Shown: positions 1 to 9,943, counted from the first letter of the stretch. The stretch is 64,000 nucleotides of DNA from Gammaproteobacteria bacterium (GCA_018824405.1 JAHJGO010000022.1:1-64000); one strand, 5' to 3'. Numbers and translations: made by a program. The notes: generated by a model from the letters alone, not told the origin.

Positions 1-1
1 C

Positions 2-370
2 TTCATCAACCTGCAATACGACCAATGCCAGGCCGAACTGGAAGCGGCCCGCCAGCAATTTGGAGTACAAATCCACATGGCGCCGGGAATCAACCTGAAA
101 GACGAACTGGATGAAGCGGCGGCGCTGACGGCGGCACTGGATCTGGTCATCACGGCAGGAACATCGGTCGGCGACCTGGCTGGCGCGCTGGGCAAGAAGA
201 CCTGGCGCTACACGCTGGATAATGTCTGGATCAGGCTTGGCACCGATCATTTGCCCTGGTCCCCGAGCGTGGCGCTATACCAGAAGAAATGGAATGAACC
301 CTGGGAGCCGCTACTGCAACAAATCGGGCAGGATCTTGAAGCCTGGTCGGGCGAAGAGAGGAATACATGA
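2..370 (+). CDS. C-terminal end of a glycosyltransferase-like protein (5' truncated)
   Basis: The reading frame is open from the left edge and ends in TGA, leaving 122 residues of the C-terminus. The visible stretch ALDLVITAGTSVGDLAGALG, followed by a KKTW-type turn, is what the second Rossmann half of GT-B enzymes looks like. It is common at the end of TPR-linked or GT9-like glycosyltransferases, where the loop binds the nucleotide sugar and a later segment mentions a Trp-rich active-site edge. The gene overlaps the next one by 4 bp (ATGA), so the two are probably translated together as part of one glycosylation operon. The donor and acceptor cannot be told from this fragment, and the N-terminal domains lie outside the window. 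Confidence 0.7.
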   Translation, partial: FINLQYDQCQAELEAARQQFGVQIHMAPGINLKDELDEAAALTAALDLVITAGTSVGDLAGALGKKTWRYTLDNVWIRLGTDHLPWSPSVALYQKKWNEPWEPLLQQIGQDLEAWSGEERNT

Positions 371-2853
371 GCGTCAACCGCAATGCGCCCTGTCCGTGCG
401 GTAGCGGCAAGAAGTACAAGCACTGTTGCGGCAGCCTGGCTGAAAATACACCGGGCAGCACACCTGTTGCGCCTGTTATTGCAAAACAGCCGGCAGCTGT
501 TGCCGCCGCAAATCCGACGACGGTCATTGCCCTGTTCAACGCCGGACGCTTCCAGGAAATGGAAGCCGCCGCGCGCGCACTGACAGGGCTTCATCCAGAC
601 GATAGCATGGCCTGGTTTCTCCTGGGGGTGGCATTGCTGGTCCGCAATCAGAATCAGGCGGCCATCGACCCACTGCGGCGTGCCCTGGCGCTCAAGCCCG
701 ATTTTGCCGATGCATATGGCAACCTGGGTAATGCGTTGCAAAATCTCGGACAGCTCGATGAGGCAATCGCGAGCTATCACCAGGCACTGATGCTCAAGCC
801 CGATTTTGCCGATGCACACAGCAATCTGGGCAATGCGTTGAGTCGGTTGGGTCGCCTGGATGAAGCGGTGGCCTGCTACCAGCGCGCCCTGGCGATACGC
901 CCCGATTTTGCCGATGCCAGCTTCAACCTGGGTAATTCCTTGAAGTCCCTGGGCCGCATGGATGAGGCTGCGGCCTGTTATCGGCATGCATTGTCCTTGC
1001 AGCCGCGCCTTGCCGATGCCCACAACAATCTGGGTAATATTCTGCAAAACCAGGGCCGGCTCGAAGAGGCTGCGGTCAGCTACCAGCAGGCGCTTGCAAT
1101 CCGGCCAGATGCGGCGGAAACCCTGAATAACCTGGGCAATGTGTTCAGGGATCTGGGCCGGCTGGATGAGGCGGTTGCCAGCTATCAGCGTGCCCTGGCG
1201 CTCAAGCCCGACATGGCCAGCGCACACGGCAATCTGGGTAACGCCTTGCAGGCGCTTGGCAAGACGGACGAGGCCATGGCCAGCTACCAGCGCGCTCTGG
1301 CGCTCAAACCGGAAATGGCAGAAATGCAGGTCAATCTCGGAAATGCGCTGCAGGATACCGGTCAGCCGGACGCGGCGAATATCTGGTACCAGCGTGCCGT
1401 AGCGACCAGTCCGGAACGTCTGGGATACAAGCTGGCTGCTGCCATCAATCTCCCGGTGATCACGGAATCCAGAAACCATATCGCCAGTTGGCGCGAACAT
1501 TATGCCGCGGAAACCGGAAAACTGGCCGGCGACCCGGCCATGATCGACAACCCGCTCAATGCTGCGGGCGCGCCGGCTTTCTATCTGGCTTACCATGACG
1601 AAAACGACCGCCCCAGCATGGAAAGCTTGTGCCATATGTTCCGCTCTCGCTGTCCGGCGCTGAATTATCGTGCGCCGCATCTGCAGGCATGGCAAGCGCC
1701 TGCCCGGACATCGCGCCGGCTACGTGTCGGTTTTCTGTCCGAATGCCTTGGCGCACACACAATCGGCAAGCTCTATCAGGGATTGATTCGCGAACTTGAC
1801 CGGCAGCGTTTCGAAGTGGTTGTCCTGCATGCACCAGCAGCGAAGAAGGACAGCATACGGGAGCAGATCGATCGTATGGCAGACCGGGCCATTGCCTTGC
1901 CCCATTCCTTTTCCGCCATGCAGCAGGCCGTCGCAGACACTGAACTCGACGTGCTGTTTTACCCCGATATCGGCATGCATCATACCTCCTACTTTCTGGC
2001 CTATTCCAGGCTGGCGCCTGTGCAGGCCGTGAGTTGGGGACACCCGGACACTACCGGGATCGATACCATGGACTATTTCCTCTCCGCTGCATCGATAGAA
2101 CCTGAGAATGCCGACGAGCACTACAGCGAAAGGCTGATCCGCTTCAAACGGCTTCCCTGTTATTATGAGCCGTTCGTCAAACCTTCGCAGGTCACGGAAC
2201 GAGCAGCGCTGGGGCTTCCGGAGAAGGGAACGCTGTATGGCTGTCCGCAGACGCTATTCAAGTTTCATCCCGATTTCGACAAGGTGCTGGCAGATATCGC
2301 AGATGGCGACCCGGATGGGCGGATTGTCCTGATCGAAGGGAAACACAAGGACTGGAGCAGGTTGTTGCGCGCACGCTGGGAAAAATCCGCACCGCAACTC
2401 CCGGAGCGGGTATTGTTCATCCCGCGCATGCCGCTTAACCAGTTCATGGCGGTGATGGCGCATATGGATGTGCTGCTCGATCCCGTGCATTTCGGTAGCG
2501 GCAACACGCTCTATGAAGCCATGGTTTATGGTATCCCGATGGTTACCTGGCCCGGACGTTTCATGCGGGGCAGGCTGGTTGCCGGCGCCTACCGGCAGAT
2601 GGGGATCGGCGAGGCGCCGGTTGCCGGAAGTATTGAAGATTATGCTTCGGTCGCCTTGGGGCTGGGGAAGAATGCCGAGCGGCGGGAGTCCTTGAGCAAG
2701 GCATTGCTGGCTGCTGCACAGACCAGGCTCTTTGCCGATCTGGTTGCTGTGCGGGAATTTGAAGATTTTCTGACGGCGGCAGTGGATGCTGCTGCACGTG
2801 GTGAACGGCTACCTACGGGGTGGTCTCCCTCTTTATCAAATATGGAAGAATAG
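367..2853 (+). CDS. SEC-C zinc motif / TPR / O-GlcNAc-transferase-like (GT41-type) protein
   Basis: This 828-residue protein starts with a SecA-C-terminus-like zinc motif ([13 protein letters not shown]; Cys9, Cys11, Cys20, Cys21). About seven or eight tetratricopeptide repeats follow (roughly residues 60-340, each with an NLGNAL-type helix). The C-terminal GT-B catalytic half has segments such as [19 protein letters not shown] near residue 700, typical of the SPINDLY/OGT group. Such proteins usually transfer a sugar to Ser/Thr of a protein recognised by the TPR superhelix. The catalytic half is more divergent than in the paralogue at 8178-9929. The start overlaps the upstream stop (ATGA). 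The target is unknown; flagellin or a secreted protein is a guess based on the neighbouring sugar genes. Confidence 0.85.
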   Translation: MSVNRNAPCPCGSGKKYKHCCGSLAENTPGSTPVAPVIAKQPAAVAAANPTTVIALFNAGRFQEMEAAARALTGLHPDDSMAWFLLGVALLVRNQNQAAIDPLRRALALKPDFADAYGNLGNALQNLGQLDEAIASYHQALMLKPDFADAHSNLGNALSRLGRLDEAVACYQRALAIRPDFADASFNLGNSLKSLGRMDEAAACYRHALSLQPRLADAHNNLGNILQNQGRLEEAAVSYQQALAIRPDAAETLNNLGNVFRDLGRLDEAVASYQRALALKPDMASAHGNLGNALQALGKTDEAMASYQRALALKPEMAEMQVNLGNALQDTGQPDAANIWYQRAVATSPERLGYKLAAAINLPVITESRNHIASWREHYAAETGKLAGDPAMIDNPLNAAGAPAFYLAYHDENDRPSMESLCHMFRSRCPALNYRAPHLQAWQAPARTSRRLRVGFLSECLGAHTIGKLYQGLIRELDRQRFEVVVLHAPAAKKDSIREQIDRMADRAIALPHSFSAMQQAVADTELDVLFYPDIGMHHTSYFLAYSRLAPVQAVSWGHPDTTGIDTMDYFLSAASIEPENADEHYSERLIRFKRLPCYYEPFVKPSQVTERAALGLPEKGTLYGCPQTLFKFHPDFDKVLADIADGDPDGRIVLIEGKHKDWSRLLRARWEKSAPQLPERVLFIPRMPLNQFMAVMAHMDVLLDPVHFGSGNTLYEAMVYGIPMVTWPGRFMRGRLVAGAYRQMGIGEAPVAGSIEDYASVALGLGKNAERRESLSKALLAAAQTRLFADLVAVREFEDFLTAAVDAAARGERLPTGWSPSLSNMEE

Positions 2854-2855
2854 TC

Positions 2856-3794
2856 ATGACCCCCACCACTCTCATTACCGGAGGCGCCGGTTTCATCGGT
2901 TCCCACCTGTGCGAGCGCCTGGTCGAAACCGGCCATGAAGTGCTGTGCGTAGACAATTTCTATACCGGCAGCAAGGACAATATCCGGCACCTGATCGGGC
3001 ACAAGCGTTTCGAGCTGATCCGTCACGATGTCTGGCTGCCGCTGTATGTGGAAGTCGATCGCATCTATAACCTGGCCTGCCCCGCCAGCCCCATTCATTA
3101 CCAGAACGATCCGGTCTCGACGACGAAAACCTCTGTGCTCGGCGCCATCAACATGCTGGGGCTGGCAAAACGCCGCCGGGCGCGGATATTGCAGGCTTCC
3201 ACCTCGGAGGTGTACGGCGACCCCAAGCTTCATCCTCAGCCGGAAAGCTACTGGGGGCATGTGAATCCGATTGGCCCCCGCTCCTGCTACGATGAGGGGA
3301 AACGCTGTGCGGAGACGCTGTTTTTTGATTATCACCGCCAGAATGGCGTGGATATCCGTGTCGTGCGCCTTTTCAACACCTACGGTCCGCGCATGCACCC
3401 GCGCGATGGACGGGTTGTGTCCAATTTTGTTGTCCAGGCCTTGTCCGGCGAGCCGCTGACCCTGTATGGCGATGGCAGTCAGAGCCGCTCTTTCTGCTAT
3501 GTGGACGATCTGGTGGATGGTCTGGTGGGGATGATGGATCAGGATCATGAAATCGGCCCCATGAATCTGGGTAACCCGGTGGAGTTCACCATCCGGCAAT
3601 TGGCCGAAGAAGTCTTGCGTCTGACCGGCTCGAAAAGCCGCCTCGAATTCCGCCCGCTACCTCAGGATGATCCAGTGCAGCGCCAGCCCGATATTACCCT
3701 GGCCAAGGCAACCCTGGGATGGACGCCGAAGGTGGCACTGGAAGATGGCTTGAAGGAAACGATCGCCTATTTCAGGAAGACGCTGGCGTTATGA
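2856..3794 (+). CDS. UDP-glucuronate decarboxylase (UDP-xylose synthase)
   Basis: This is an SDR-family enzyme of 312 residues with the N-terminal NAD motif [10 protein letters not shown] and the catalytic YDEGK (Y-x3-K). It also has the UXS signature [18 protein letters not shown]. The family converts UDP-glucuronate to UDP-xylose (or the 4-keto intermediate) in the cytosol. I chose ATG 2856, three bases after the previous stop, because the glycine-rich motif then sits at the usual place; an in-frame ATG at 2820 would add 12 atypical residues. It overlaps the radical SAM gene by 4 bp. No UDP-glucose dehydrogenase is in the window, so the substrate must come from elsewhere. The product may be a donor for the TPR glycosyltransferase or a precursor of a methylated sugar. 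Confidence 0.9.
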   Translation: MTPTTLITGGAGFIGSHLCERLVETGHEVLCVDNFYTGSKDNIRHLIGHKRFELIRHDVWLPLYVEVDRIYNLACPASPIHYQNDPVSTTKTSVLGAINMLGLAKRRRARILQASTSEVYGDPKLHPQPESYWGHVNPIGPRSCYDEGKRCAETLFFDYHRQNGVDIRVVRLFNTYGPRMHPRDGRVVSNFVVQALSGEPLTLYGDGSQSRSFCYVDDLVDGLVGMMDQDHEIGPMNLGNPVEFTIRQLAEEVLRLTGSKSRLEFRPLPQDDPVQRQPDITLAKATLGWTPKVALEDGLKETIAYFRKTLAL

Positions 3795-4684
3795 CCATTC
3801 TCAGCCCCGCGCTTCAGGCTTACCAGCAGAATGTGATCGGCATGCGGCGCTCTTCAAGCATCGATTTTCCCGCCCATGTGCACCTGGAAACCATGGCGAA
3901 ATGCAACGCTGCATGCAATTTCTGCCCATATCCCACGCTGGAACGGCAAGGGGCGGTAATGGATGACGCCCTGATCGAGAAGGTCGTGAAGGATTTGTGC
4001 GACATTCCACGCCTGCACCCTTTTCAGCTCAGCCCGTTCAAGGTCAATGAACCTTTTCTGGATAACCGGCTGTTCGATTTGCTGGCGCTGTTTCAGGAGC
4101 GCTTGCCCAATGCCAGCATTACGCTTACCAGCAATGCTTCGCCGATTACAGAGAAGAAGCTGCTCCAGCTGGCAGATTTTCCCCGTATCGGCTACCTGTG
4201 GATCAGCTTCAACGACCACCGTGAGGCCGAGTACGAGCGGGCCATGCAGCTGCCCTGGGCGCGCACTATCGAACGGCTCGAGATGATTCACAAGGCCAGG
4301 GCGGAAAATCGTTTGCCAACCAAGGTGGTGTTGTCGCGTGTGGGCGACGGGACTGAGGCGGATCAGGAATTCGGGAGATGGGTAAAAAACCGTTTTCCTC
4401 TTTTCGAGGTCAGCCTGTTCCCTCGCGGCGGCTGGATCGGCCAGGTGGATGTGGCGATGGCACCGGTTCCCGAGGTGGGCTGTGTGCGCTGGTTCGATCT
4501 CTCAATCACTGCCACGGGCGTGGTGGCGCACTGCTGCATGGATGGAAATGCAGAATACCCCATCGGCGATGTGCGCCACGAGCATGTCCTTGACATTTAC
4601 AACAAGCCCGAATTTCGTCGTCTGCGCGCCGGCCTGGGCACCCGGCTGGAAGCAGATCCCTGCCGCCGTTGCGGTTTTTTGTGA
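3791..4684 (+). CDS. Radical SAM protein with SPASM-like C-terminus
   Basis: The 297-residue protein carries the radical SAM cluster motif C-x3-C-x2-C (CNAACNFC, about residues 38-45). Its C-terminal cysteine set (GCVRW, HCCMDG, DPCRRCG) fits a SPASM or twitch auxiliary Fe-S domain. The segment [16 protein letters not shown] is typical of the SPASM region seen in enzymes that modify peptides or sugars. The start is the ATG overlapping the UXS stop. The neighbours are a nucleotide-sugar decarboxylase, two methyltransferases and a TPR glycosyltransferase, so a radical step on a sugar or on a glycosylated peptide is plausible. No precursor peptide is visible next to it. The exact reaction is unknown. 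Confidence 0.85.
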   Translation: MTILSPALQAYQQNVIGMRRSSSIDFPAHVHLETMAKCNAACNFCPYPTLERQGAVMDDALIEKVVKDLCDIPRLHPFQLSPFKVNEPFLDNRLFDLLALFQERLPNASITLTSNASPITEKKLLQLADFPRIGYLWISFNDHREAEYERAMQLPWARTIERLEMIHKARAENRLPTKVVLSRVGDGTEADQEFGRWVKNRFPLFEVSLFPRGGWIGQVDVAMAPVPEVGCVRWFDLSITATGVVAHCCMDGNAEYPIGDVRHEHVLDIYNKPEFRRLRAGLGTRLEADPCRRCGFL

Positions 4685-4691
4685 GAAGAAC

Positions 4692-5465
4692 ATGGCTATT
4701 ACCGGAATCGAATATAACCTGTTTCGCAACCTGCGCGAGCAGAATTCCTTGCCTCAGGGGGGCGATGTGCTGGAGCTCGGCGAAGCCAACTGGTATGGCG
4801 ATGTGGATATCAAGCAACTGGCGCAGGATATTTACCGCTTTGCCCCCGAAGACCGGCGGGAGGCGCTGTTCCGTACGCTGGATGAGGTGACTCAGGCCAA
4901 GCGGCCCGGCATGTTATGGGAAATTGCCCGAGTGTTCTGGCAGATTTTCCTGCAACCGCGCAGCATGACGGCGATTGATTTTGACGGGACGGATAAGGCG
5001 CTCAAGCTGGACCTGAACAATCCGGTTGATTTGCAGCGGCAGTTTCATCTGGTCACGAATCTCGGCACTGTGGAGCATGTGTTCAATGTCGCCCAGGCTT
5101 TCAAAACAATTCACGACCATACCCTGCCTGGCGGCCTGATGATGCATGGCCTGCCTTTCACGGGCTGGCTGGATCACGGCTTTTACAATTTCAATCCGAC
5201 CTTTTACTGGGATTTGGCAGCGGCCAATGGATATGTCATGCTGCTGGCCGTTTATGCAGAGGTGACACCGTTGAAGCTGGTGCAATTGCGTGACCGGGAA
5301 CATGTGTTTGAAATGGCGAAATCCGGACAGATCGGCGCCAATTCCCTGATCTATATTGTGTTGCAACGTCCCCTCGAACCTTTGCCTTTCCGTATTCCGA
5401 TGCAGGGCTATTATGCGAAAGCTATTTCCCGCAAGGCGAGTGAAGCCTGGAAAAACTTTCGCTGA
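4692..5465 (+). CDS. Putative class I SAM-dependent methyltransferase
   Basis: This is a 257-residue protein with a weak methyltransferase fold signature: VLELGEANWYGDVD near residue 24 in the position of motif I, and LVTNLGTVEHVFNVAQAF in the middle, which resembles the motif around the acidic and His residues of methyltransf_23-type enzymes. Motif I lacks the usual GxGxG. ATG 4692 follows the radical SAM stop by 7 bases, with GAGAAGAA upstream as a ribosome site. A much longer open frame extends upstream but only overlaps the previous gene. Its place between a radical SAM enzyme and a C-methyltransferase suggests sugar tailoring. The substrate is unknown. Confidence 0.65.
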   Translation: MAITGIEYNLFRNLREQNSLPQGGDVLELGEANWYGDVDIKQLAQDIYRFAPEDRREALFRTLDEVTQAKRPGMLWEIARVFWQIFLQPRSMTAIDFDGTDKALKLDLNNPVDLQRQFHLVTNLGTVEHVFNVAQAFKTIHDHTLPGGLMMHGLPFTGWLDHGFYNFNPTFYWDLAAANGYVMLLAVYAEVTPLKLVQLRDREHVFEMAKSGQIGANSLIYIVLQRPLEPLPFRIPMQGYYAKAISRKASEAWKNFR

Positions 5466-5500
5466 AGGAGTTTGAATAGAATGAAAAACAGAAAGTTGAT

Positions 5501-6748
5501 ATGGTCATGAACCCTCCTGCCAATCCTGCGCTTGTTGCATCTTTGTGCCCGGTCTGCGCCCATGCGGTCGCGGTACCGTTTTTTGACGGTGGAGAGCAAG
5601 CTCTCGCCACCCTGGGCTGGCCCGCTTCCGCGGAAGAGGCCAGGGCCATGCCTCACCATCCCCTGGATTTTGTCCAGTGCCCTGCCTGCTCGCATGTCTG
5701 GAATCGTTCTTTCCGCTATGACGCGATTCCCTACCAGAACAACCCCAACCGCATGTTCAACCGGGGGGGCATCTGGAAGGGACATCTTGCCGAAACAAGA
5801 GACCTCCTGCTTGCGAAGCTGCCTGATGCGCCTAACGTGGTGGAAATCGGCTGCGGAGAAGGCCACTTCGTTCGCGGTCTGGCGGAAGCAGCCAGCGGGC
5901 GGGGGCGCTTTGTGGGGTTCGACCCCAATGCCAGCCCTGAGACGGGGCTGGGGGTGGAGTTTCATGCCCGGCTTTTCGATCCACTGAAGGATATGGCGGT
6001 ATTTTCCCCGGATGCCATCGTGATCCGGCATGTGATCGAGCACCTTACCGAACCCGCAGCCCTGCTGGAGCAGCTTGCCTGGGGCGGGAGCAGTATCAGC
6101 AAGCCGAGCTGGCTGTTTGCAGAGGTGCCATGCATCGACCGTGTATTCGAAACCGGACGGCTTGCGGACTTCTACTATGAGCATGTATCACATTTCAGCA
6201 CTGAATCTTTTCGAACGCTGATGCAGCGCGCAGGCGAAATCGAGATGCTTTCCCATGGTTATGATGGGGAGGTGGTTTATGCCCTTGTCCGGCTGAATGT
6301 GCCGGAAAAAATGCGGTCCAGCGCGCAGGCCACGAGTGTTTTTGCCGAACGAACTGTTCTTACCCGATCCACTATCTCGGCCCAGTTGGCCGAACTGGCC
6401 GTAAGTGGCGTACGTGTTGCGATCTGGGGCGGAACCGGAAAAGGGGCTGCCTTCATTCACCATTTCGGGCTCGATGCTCAACGCTTCCCGCTGGTGGTGG
6501 ATTCCGATCCGGACAAGGTGGGAACCTTCGTTCCGGGAACCGGGCAGTGTATCGAATTTCGTGACACATTGAAGGCGCATCCCGCAGAGGTGGTGATCAT
6601 CCCCACCCAATGGCGCGCGCGGGATATCGTGGCCGAAATGGGGCGAGAAGGGATTAGCGCCGGGAAGGTCCTGATCGAGCATGATGGCCGGTTGATCGAT
6701 TTCGAGCATGACAGCCATCCCTACCACCTCGGTGCCCGCCGGCAATAA
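5501..6748 (+). CDS. Zinc-binding sugar C-methyltransferase-like protein
   Basis: The 415-residue protein has the three-part layout of NDP-sugar C-methyltransferases. An N-terminal zinc module has paired cysteines (CPVCAH near residue 17 and CPACSH near residue 60). A central SAM domain has motif I VVEIGCGEGHFVRG (about residue 110), followed by IRHVIEHL. A C-terminal Rossmann-like domain has VAIWGGTGKGAAF (about residue 305). Enzymes of this build add a methyl group to C3 of a keto-deoxysugar. Two ATG codons (5501 and 5507) could be the start. With the UXS and radical SAM genes upstream it suggests a branched or C-methylated deoxysugar. A run of seven G lies at 5763-5769. Confidence 0.8.
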   Translation: MVMNPPANPALVASLCPVCAHAVAVPFFDGGEQALATLGWPASAEEARAMPHHPLDFVQCPACSHVWNRSFRYDAIPYQNNPNRMFNRGGIWKGHLAETRDLLLAKLPDAPNVVEIGCGEGHFVRGLAEAASGRGRFVGFDPNASPETGLGVEFHARLFDPLKDMAVFSPDAIVIRHVIEHLTEPAALLEQLAWGGSSISKPSWLFAEVPCIDRVFETGRLADFYYEHVSHFSTESFRTLMQRAGEIEMLSHGYDGEVVYALVRLNVPEKMRSSAQATSVFAERTVLTRSTISAQLAELAVSGVRVAIWGGTGKGAAFIHHFGLDAQRFPLVVDSDPDKVGTFVPGTGQCIEFRDTLKAHPAEVVIIPTQWRARDIVAEMGREGISAGKVLIEHDGRLIDFEHDSHPYHLGARRQ

Positions 6749-6781
6749 CTTCTATCAACAACTGAGTTTGGAATATCATCG

Positions 6782-7567
6782 ATGATCAGACATTTCTCCA
6801 GAACAGACCTGCTTCTTATGCTTTGCTCTTCCCTGTGGGCGACCCAGGGCTGGAGTTCAGGCCTTAACGACAGCGGTCAGTTGCAGTGTTATGACGCCAA
6901 GGGCAAGGTGATCGATTGCACTCAATCGCCGGATGACGGGCGTTACGGTCGGGATGTGGCCGCCAGCACCGGTCGCCTGGACAAGGTTGGTCAGGGTAAA
7001 TCCGGCTTCGATTTTACAAAGATCGCAAATAACGGCACCGAATTGCCTTTCAGCGCCAAGCTGGGTAATGAGCCCGGAGACTGGGCCTGCACACGCGACA
7101 ACGTTACCGGCCTGTTTTGGGAGGTCAAGACGGCTGCACAAAATGACCTGCGTCATGGCGGGCACCGCTATCACTGGTATTCGAGTGACCCGGCAATTAA
7201 TGGCGGAGATAGTGGCACGCGGGGTGACCCCGTATTCGATACATGCAAGGCCACGTTGCCGGACAGCTTGTGCAATACCCAGGCCTATGTTGCAGCCATT
7301 AATGCATCCAACCTGTGCGGACTTTCGGACTGGCGCCTTCCGGTTTTGCCTGAGCTGCAATCGCTGGTCGATTATGGCGCAAAACAGGCCCCGACTATCG
7401 ATGTGGATTTTTTCCCCAACACGGCTGCGAACTGGTACTGGGTTCAGAATGTCAAGACTTCAAGCCCAACGAGCGAGGTGTGGAACGTCCACTTCGGAAA
7501 GGCTTTGAGCGGCGTAGGCAACAAGGATATGCAGTACCCCATTCGCCTGGTTCGCAAGGCCAAATGA
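6782..7567 (+). CDS. Secreted DUF1566 (Lcl C-terminal-like) protein
   Basis: The protein has 261 residues. Its N-terminus (residues 1-26) has a basic start, a hydrophobic core (LLLMLCSSLWA) and a small-residue end, as expected of a Sec signal peptide. The C-terminal half holds the DUF1566/Lcl signature: NVTGLFWEVK, then CGLSDWRLPVLPELQSLVDY, and a terminal IRLVRK strand. This domain occurs in surface adhesins and lectin-like proteins, and its role here is unknown. Cysteines are paired across the domain, in line with export to an oxidising compartment. It stands directly before a second, shorter DUF1566 gene, and the pair follows a sugar-modifying set, so these could be glycosylated or sugar-binding surface proteins. 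Confidence 0.8.
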   Translation: MIRHFSRTDLLLMLCSSLWATQGWSSGLNDSGQLQCYDAKGKVIDCTQSPDDGRYGRDVAASTGRLDKVGQGKSGFDFTKIANNGTELPFSAKLGNEPGDWACTRDNVTGLFWEVKTAAQNDLRHGGHRYHWYSSDPAINGGDSGTRGDPVFDTCKATLPDSLCNTQAYVAAINASNLCGLSDWRLPVLPELQSLVDYGAKQAPTIDVDFFPNTAANWYWVQNVKTSSPTSEVWNVHFGKALSGVGNKDMQYPIRLVRKAK

Positions 7568-7597
7568 GTTAACCCCCATTTCAGATCGGGATCAAAC

Positions 7598-8173
7598 ATG
7601 TTTAATTCGCAACGTATTCTTATTGTTGTTGCCTGCACTGCAGCGGTATTTGCTGTGCCTTCTGTACATGCTGCTGCCACCTGCAAGACATTCAACGCGC
7701 CGACGACTCCTGCAGCCGATTTTATTGAGCATGGCAATGGAACCGTAACTCACAAGTCCACAGGGCTGATCTGGAAATCCTGCCCTGAGGGGCTTTCCGG
7801 TCCTCAATGCGGGGAAGGGAAAGCACTTAGCGCAGACTGGCAAACGGCTCTGTCCGCTCCCGCCGCCACACAGGGATTTGCAGGTTTCTCCGATTGGCGC
7901 CTGCCCAATATCAAGGAACTGCAGTCCATTGTGGAAATCAGTTGCAGTGCGCCTAGCGTCAATGAAACGATATTCCCCAAGACGCCCGCTGACTGGTTCT
8001 GGAGTTCGACATCGCTTGCGGTTGCGGCAACGGATGCTTGGGGCGTTAATTTCGGTACCGGTTATGTCTTCCCCAAAACCAAGCAGGCCCCTTATGGCTT
8101 TGTCAGGCTGGTGCGCGGAGGGTCCGGCAGTAGCGATTTTGACCTCACTTCCGGGGCAAAATCCGGGAAATAG
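7598..8173 (+). CDS. Secreted DUF1566 (Lcl C-terminal-like) protein, short paralogue
   Basis: This 191-residue protein has a clear signal peptide (residues 1-25, core ILIVVACTAAVFAVPSVHA with an AHA/AAA-type cleavage zone). A DUF1566 domain follows: HKSTGLIWKSCPEG, then FSDWRLPNIKELQSIVE, a WFWSST strand and a terminal FVRLVRGG. It is a paralogue of the gene 30 bp upstream, lacking the extra N-terminal segment. The next gene on the opposite strand stops 4 bp away, so the two transcripts converge with no visible terminator. No catalytic residues are recognisable. Confidence 0.8.
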   Translation: MFNSQRILIVVACTAAVFAVPSVHAAATCKTFNAPTTPAADFIEHGNGTVTHKSTGLIWKSCPEGLSGPQCGEGKALSADWQTALSAPAATQGFAGFSDWRLPNIKELQSIVEISCSAPSVNETIFPKTPADWFWSSTSLAVAATDAWGVNFGTGYVFPKTKQAPYGFVRLVRGGSGSSDFDLTSGAKSGK

Positions 8174-8177
8174 CAGC

Positions 8178-9929
8178 CTATTTTTTCCCCTGTTGCCACA
8201 TGCCATGCAGCGCATCTTCAAGCTGCAAGGCGAAACGGGGAGCATCGAAGAGAGGCGAATCCAGCACCTTCCGGCGCAATGCTGAGCGCAGTTGCGCCAG
8301 CTTGCCGATGTTGCTGGCGTGGGCCAGAGCTCTGGCAATGTAGTCTTCCTCATCGCCGGCAATCCAGTCTTCCAGCCCCGTGCAGCCAAGCAGGCTGGCG
8401 CCCTGACGGGCAAGCAGCCTGTCGCCGGCCAGCGTCAGCGTAGGCACCCCCATCCACAAGGCCTCGCAAGTGGTTGTGCCGCCCGGATAGGGGAATGTGT
8501 CCAGAATGATGTCCACTTCTGCATGCGCAGCCAGGTAAGCTTGTCTCTCCAGCGGACCGTGCATCGTTACCCTGTCGGCCCCGATGCCGGCTTTTTGCAG
8601 GCGCTGCTGCAAATGAGCGCGCTCGGTTTCATTGCCCATCTGCTTGTTCTGCACCCGCAACCGGGCTTGCGGCAATGCATGGAAAATACGGCCCCACACG
8701 GTCAACACGTTATCATTGATCTTGGCCAGGTTCTGGAAACTCCCAAACGTGACATGGCCGTTGAGCCGGGCCGGCAAGGGCGCAGGTACAAGTTCATCGA
8801 CCTTTGTCGGCGGGGTGAAGCAGAGCCGGCTATCGGGCAGATGCCATATTTTTTCGCTGAAGTGTGTCAGGTGTGCCTCTGGCGCCGACACCGGGTCCGC
8901 CAGCAGATAATCCATGCCGGGCACGCCGGTGGAGGCAAAATACCCCAGCCAGCTCACCTGCACCGGCGCGGGTTTCCATGCAAAAATCGGGAGGCAGTTG
9001 TGGGCGGTGTGCCCGGCAAGATCGACAAGCACCTGAATCCCGTCTGAGTGTATCTTGCGGGCTGCTGTTTCATGGCTCGAAGCGGCGATATTGTGCCAAG
9101 CTGAAAAGTGCGGCTTGATGCGAATGGTGAGCTCATCTTCATGGCGGTTGGTGGCGTAGGCGACCAGTTCGATGCGCGCGGGATCGAGATGCGCGAGAAT
9201 GCTCTCGAGAAAGTATCCCACCGGGTGCGCGCACAAGTCACCGGATACCAGGCCAACGCGCAGGGCTTGTCCGGCAGGCGTTGCCCAGTGCGTGAAGGGC
9301 ATTGCGCGGGTCATGAGTCCGGTGCCATAAAGATGCGCTTCTTCCAGATATTCGGCCACTGTGCAGGCGTTGTGCGTACCCAGCGCAAACAGCAGATTGG
9401 TGTGCGCCTCGGTGAAATCTGGCTGTAGCTGCAGCGCACGGCGATGGCTTTCTATCGCCTCCGGCAGAAGACCGAGTTCCTGGCGTGCATTGCCCAGATT
9501 GCTGAGCGCCTTGGCATAATCGGGCTTGAGCGCCAGCGCGGTCAGAAACGAGTTGATCGCCTCGCTCAGCTTGCCCTGCGTCAAAAGGGCGGCTCCGAGA
9601 TTGTTGTGTGCCTGCGGGTTTCCCGCTTGCAGCTTACAGGCTTTCCGGAAGCACTCAATCGCATTATCCAGTTGCCCTTTTGCCTGGAGTGCCGCACCCA
9701 GGTTGTTGTGTGCCTCGGCATACTCCGGCCGGTAGGCTATTGCAGCACGGAACCCTTCGACGGCCGCATCCAGCCGGCCCTGTGCGAGAAAGGCATTGCC
9801 CATGTTGTAGCAGGCCAGGGCCTGGTCTGGCGGGGGGGATGGTCGTTGACAGCACTGCTTGTATTTTTTTCCGCTGCCGCAGGGGCAGGGATCGTTACGG
9901 CCGGTTTTGGATTTCTTTGTGGGAAGCAT
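8178..9929 (-). CDS. SEC-C zinc motif / TPR / O-GlcNAc transferase (GT41)
   Basis: This 583-residue protein is a shorter paralogue of the gene at 367-2853. It starts with the same SecA-like zinc motif ([13 protein letters not shown]; Cys15, Cys17, Cys26, Cys27). About five TPR units follow (residues 35-200; NNLGAALQAKGQL-type). The GT41 catalytic half has canonical motifs: AHPVGYFLE with the conserved His, DLAGHTAHNCL, QVSWLGYFASTG, and DTFPYPGGTTTCEALWMG. This is closer to true OGT than the first copy, so UDP-GlcNAc or a related donor and Ser/Thr on a protein are likely. It is the last gene of the long minus-strand string, 14 bp after a GNAT gene. The specific target is unknown. Confidence 0.88.
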   Translation of the reverse strand: MLPTKKSKTGRNDPCPCGSGKKYKQCCQRPSPPPDQALACYNMGNAFLAQGRLDAAVEGFRAAIAYRPEYAEAHNNLGAALQAKGQLDNAIECFRKACKLQAGNPQAHNNLGAALLTQGKLSEAINSFLTALALKPDYAKALSNLGNARQELGLLPEAIESHRRALQLQPDFTEAHTNLLFALGTHNACTVAEYLEEAHLYGTGLMTRAMPFTHWATPAGQALRVGLVSGDLCAHPVGYFLESILAHLDPARIELVAYATNRHEDELTIRIKPHFSAWHNIAASSHETAARKIHSDGIQVLVDLAGHTAHNCLPIFAWKPAPVQVSWLGYFASTGVPGMDYLLADPVSAPEAHLTHFSEKIWHLPDSRLCFTPPTKVDELVPAPLPARLNGHVTFGSFQNLAKINDNVLTVWGRIFHALPQARLRVQNKQMGNETERAHLQQRLQKAGIGADRVTMHGPLERQAYLAAHAEVDIILDTFPYPGGTTTCEALWMGVPTLTLAGDRLLARQGASLLGCTGLEDWIAGDEEDYIARALAHASNIGKLAQLRSALRRKVLDSPLFDAPRFALQLEDALHGMWQQGKK

Positions 9930-9943
9930 TTTAGAACAGGAGA

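Noticed and set aside
247-1695. 482-residue minus-strand open frame
   Set aside because: It lies opposite the TPR region of the gene at 367-2853. The periodic repeats and absence of any family motif mark it as a shadow of the TPR codons.
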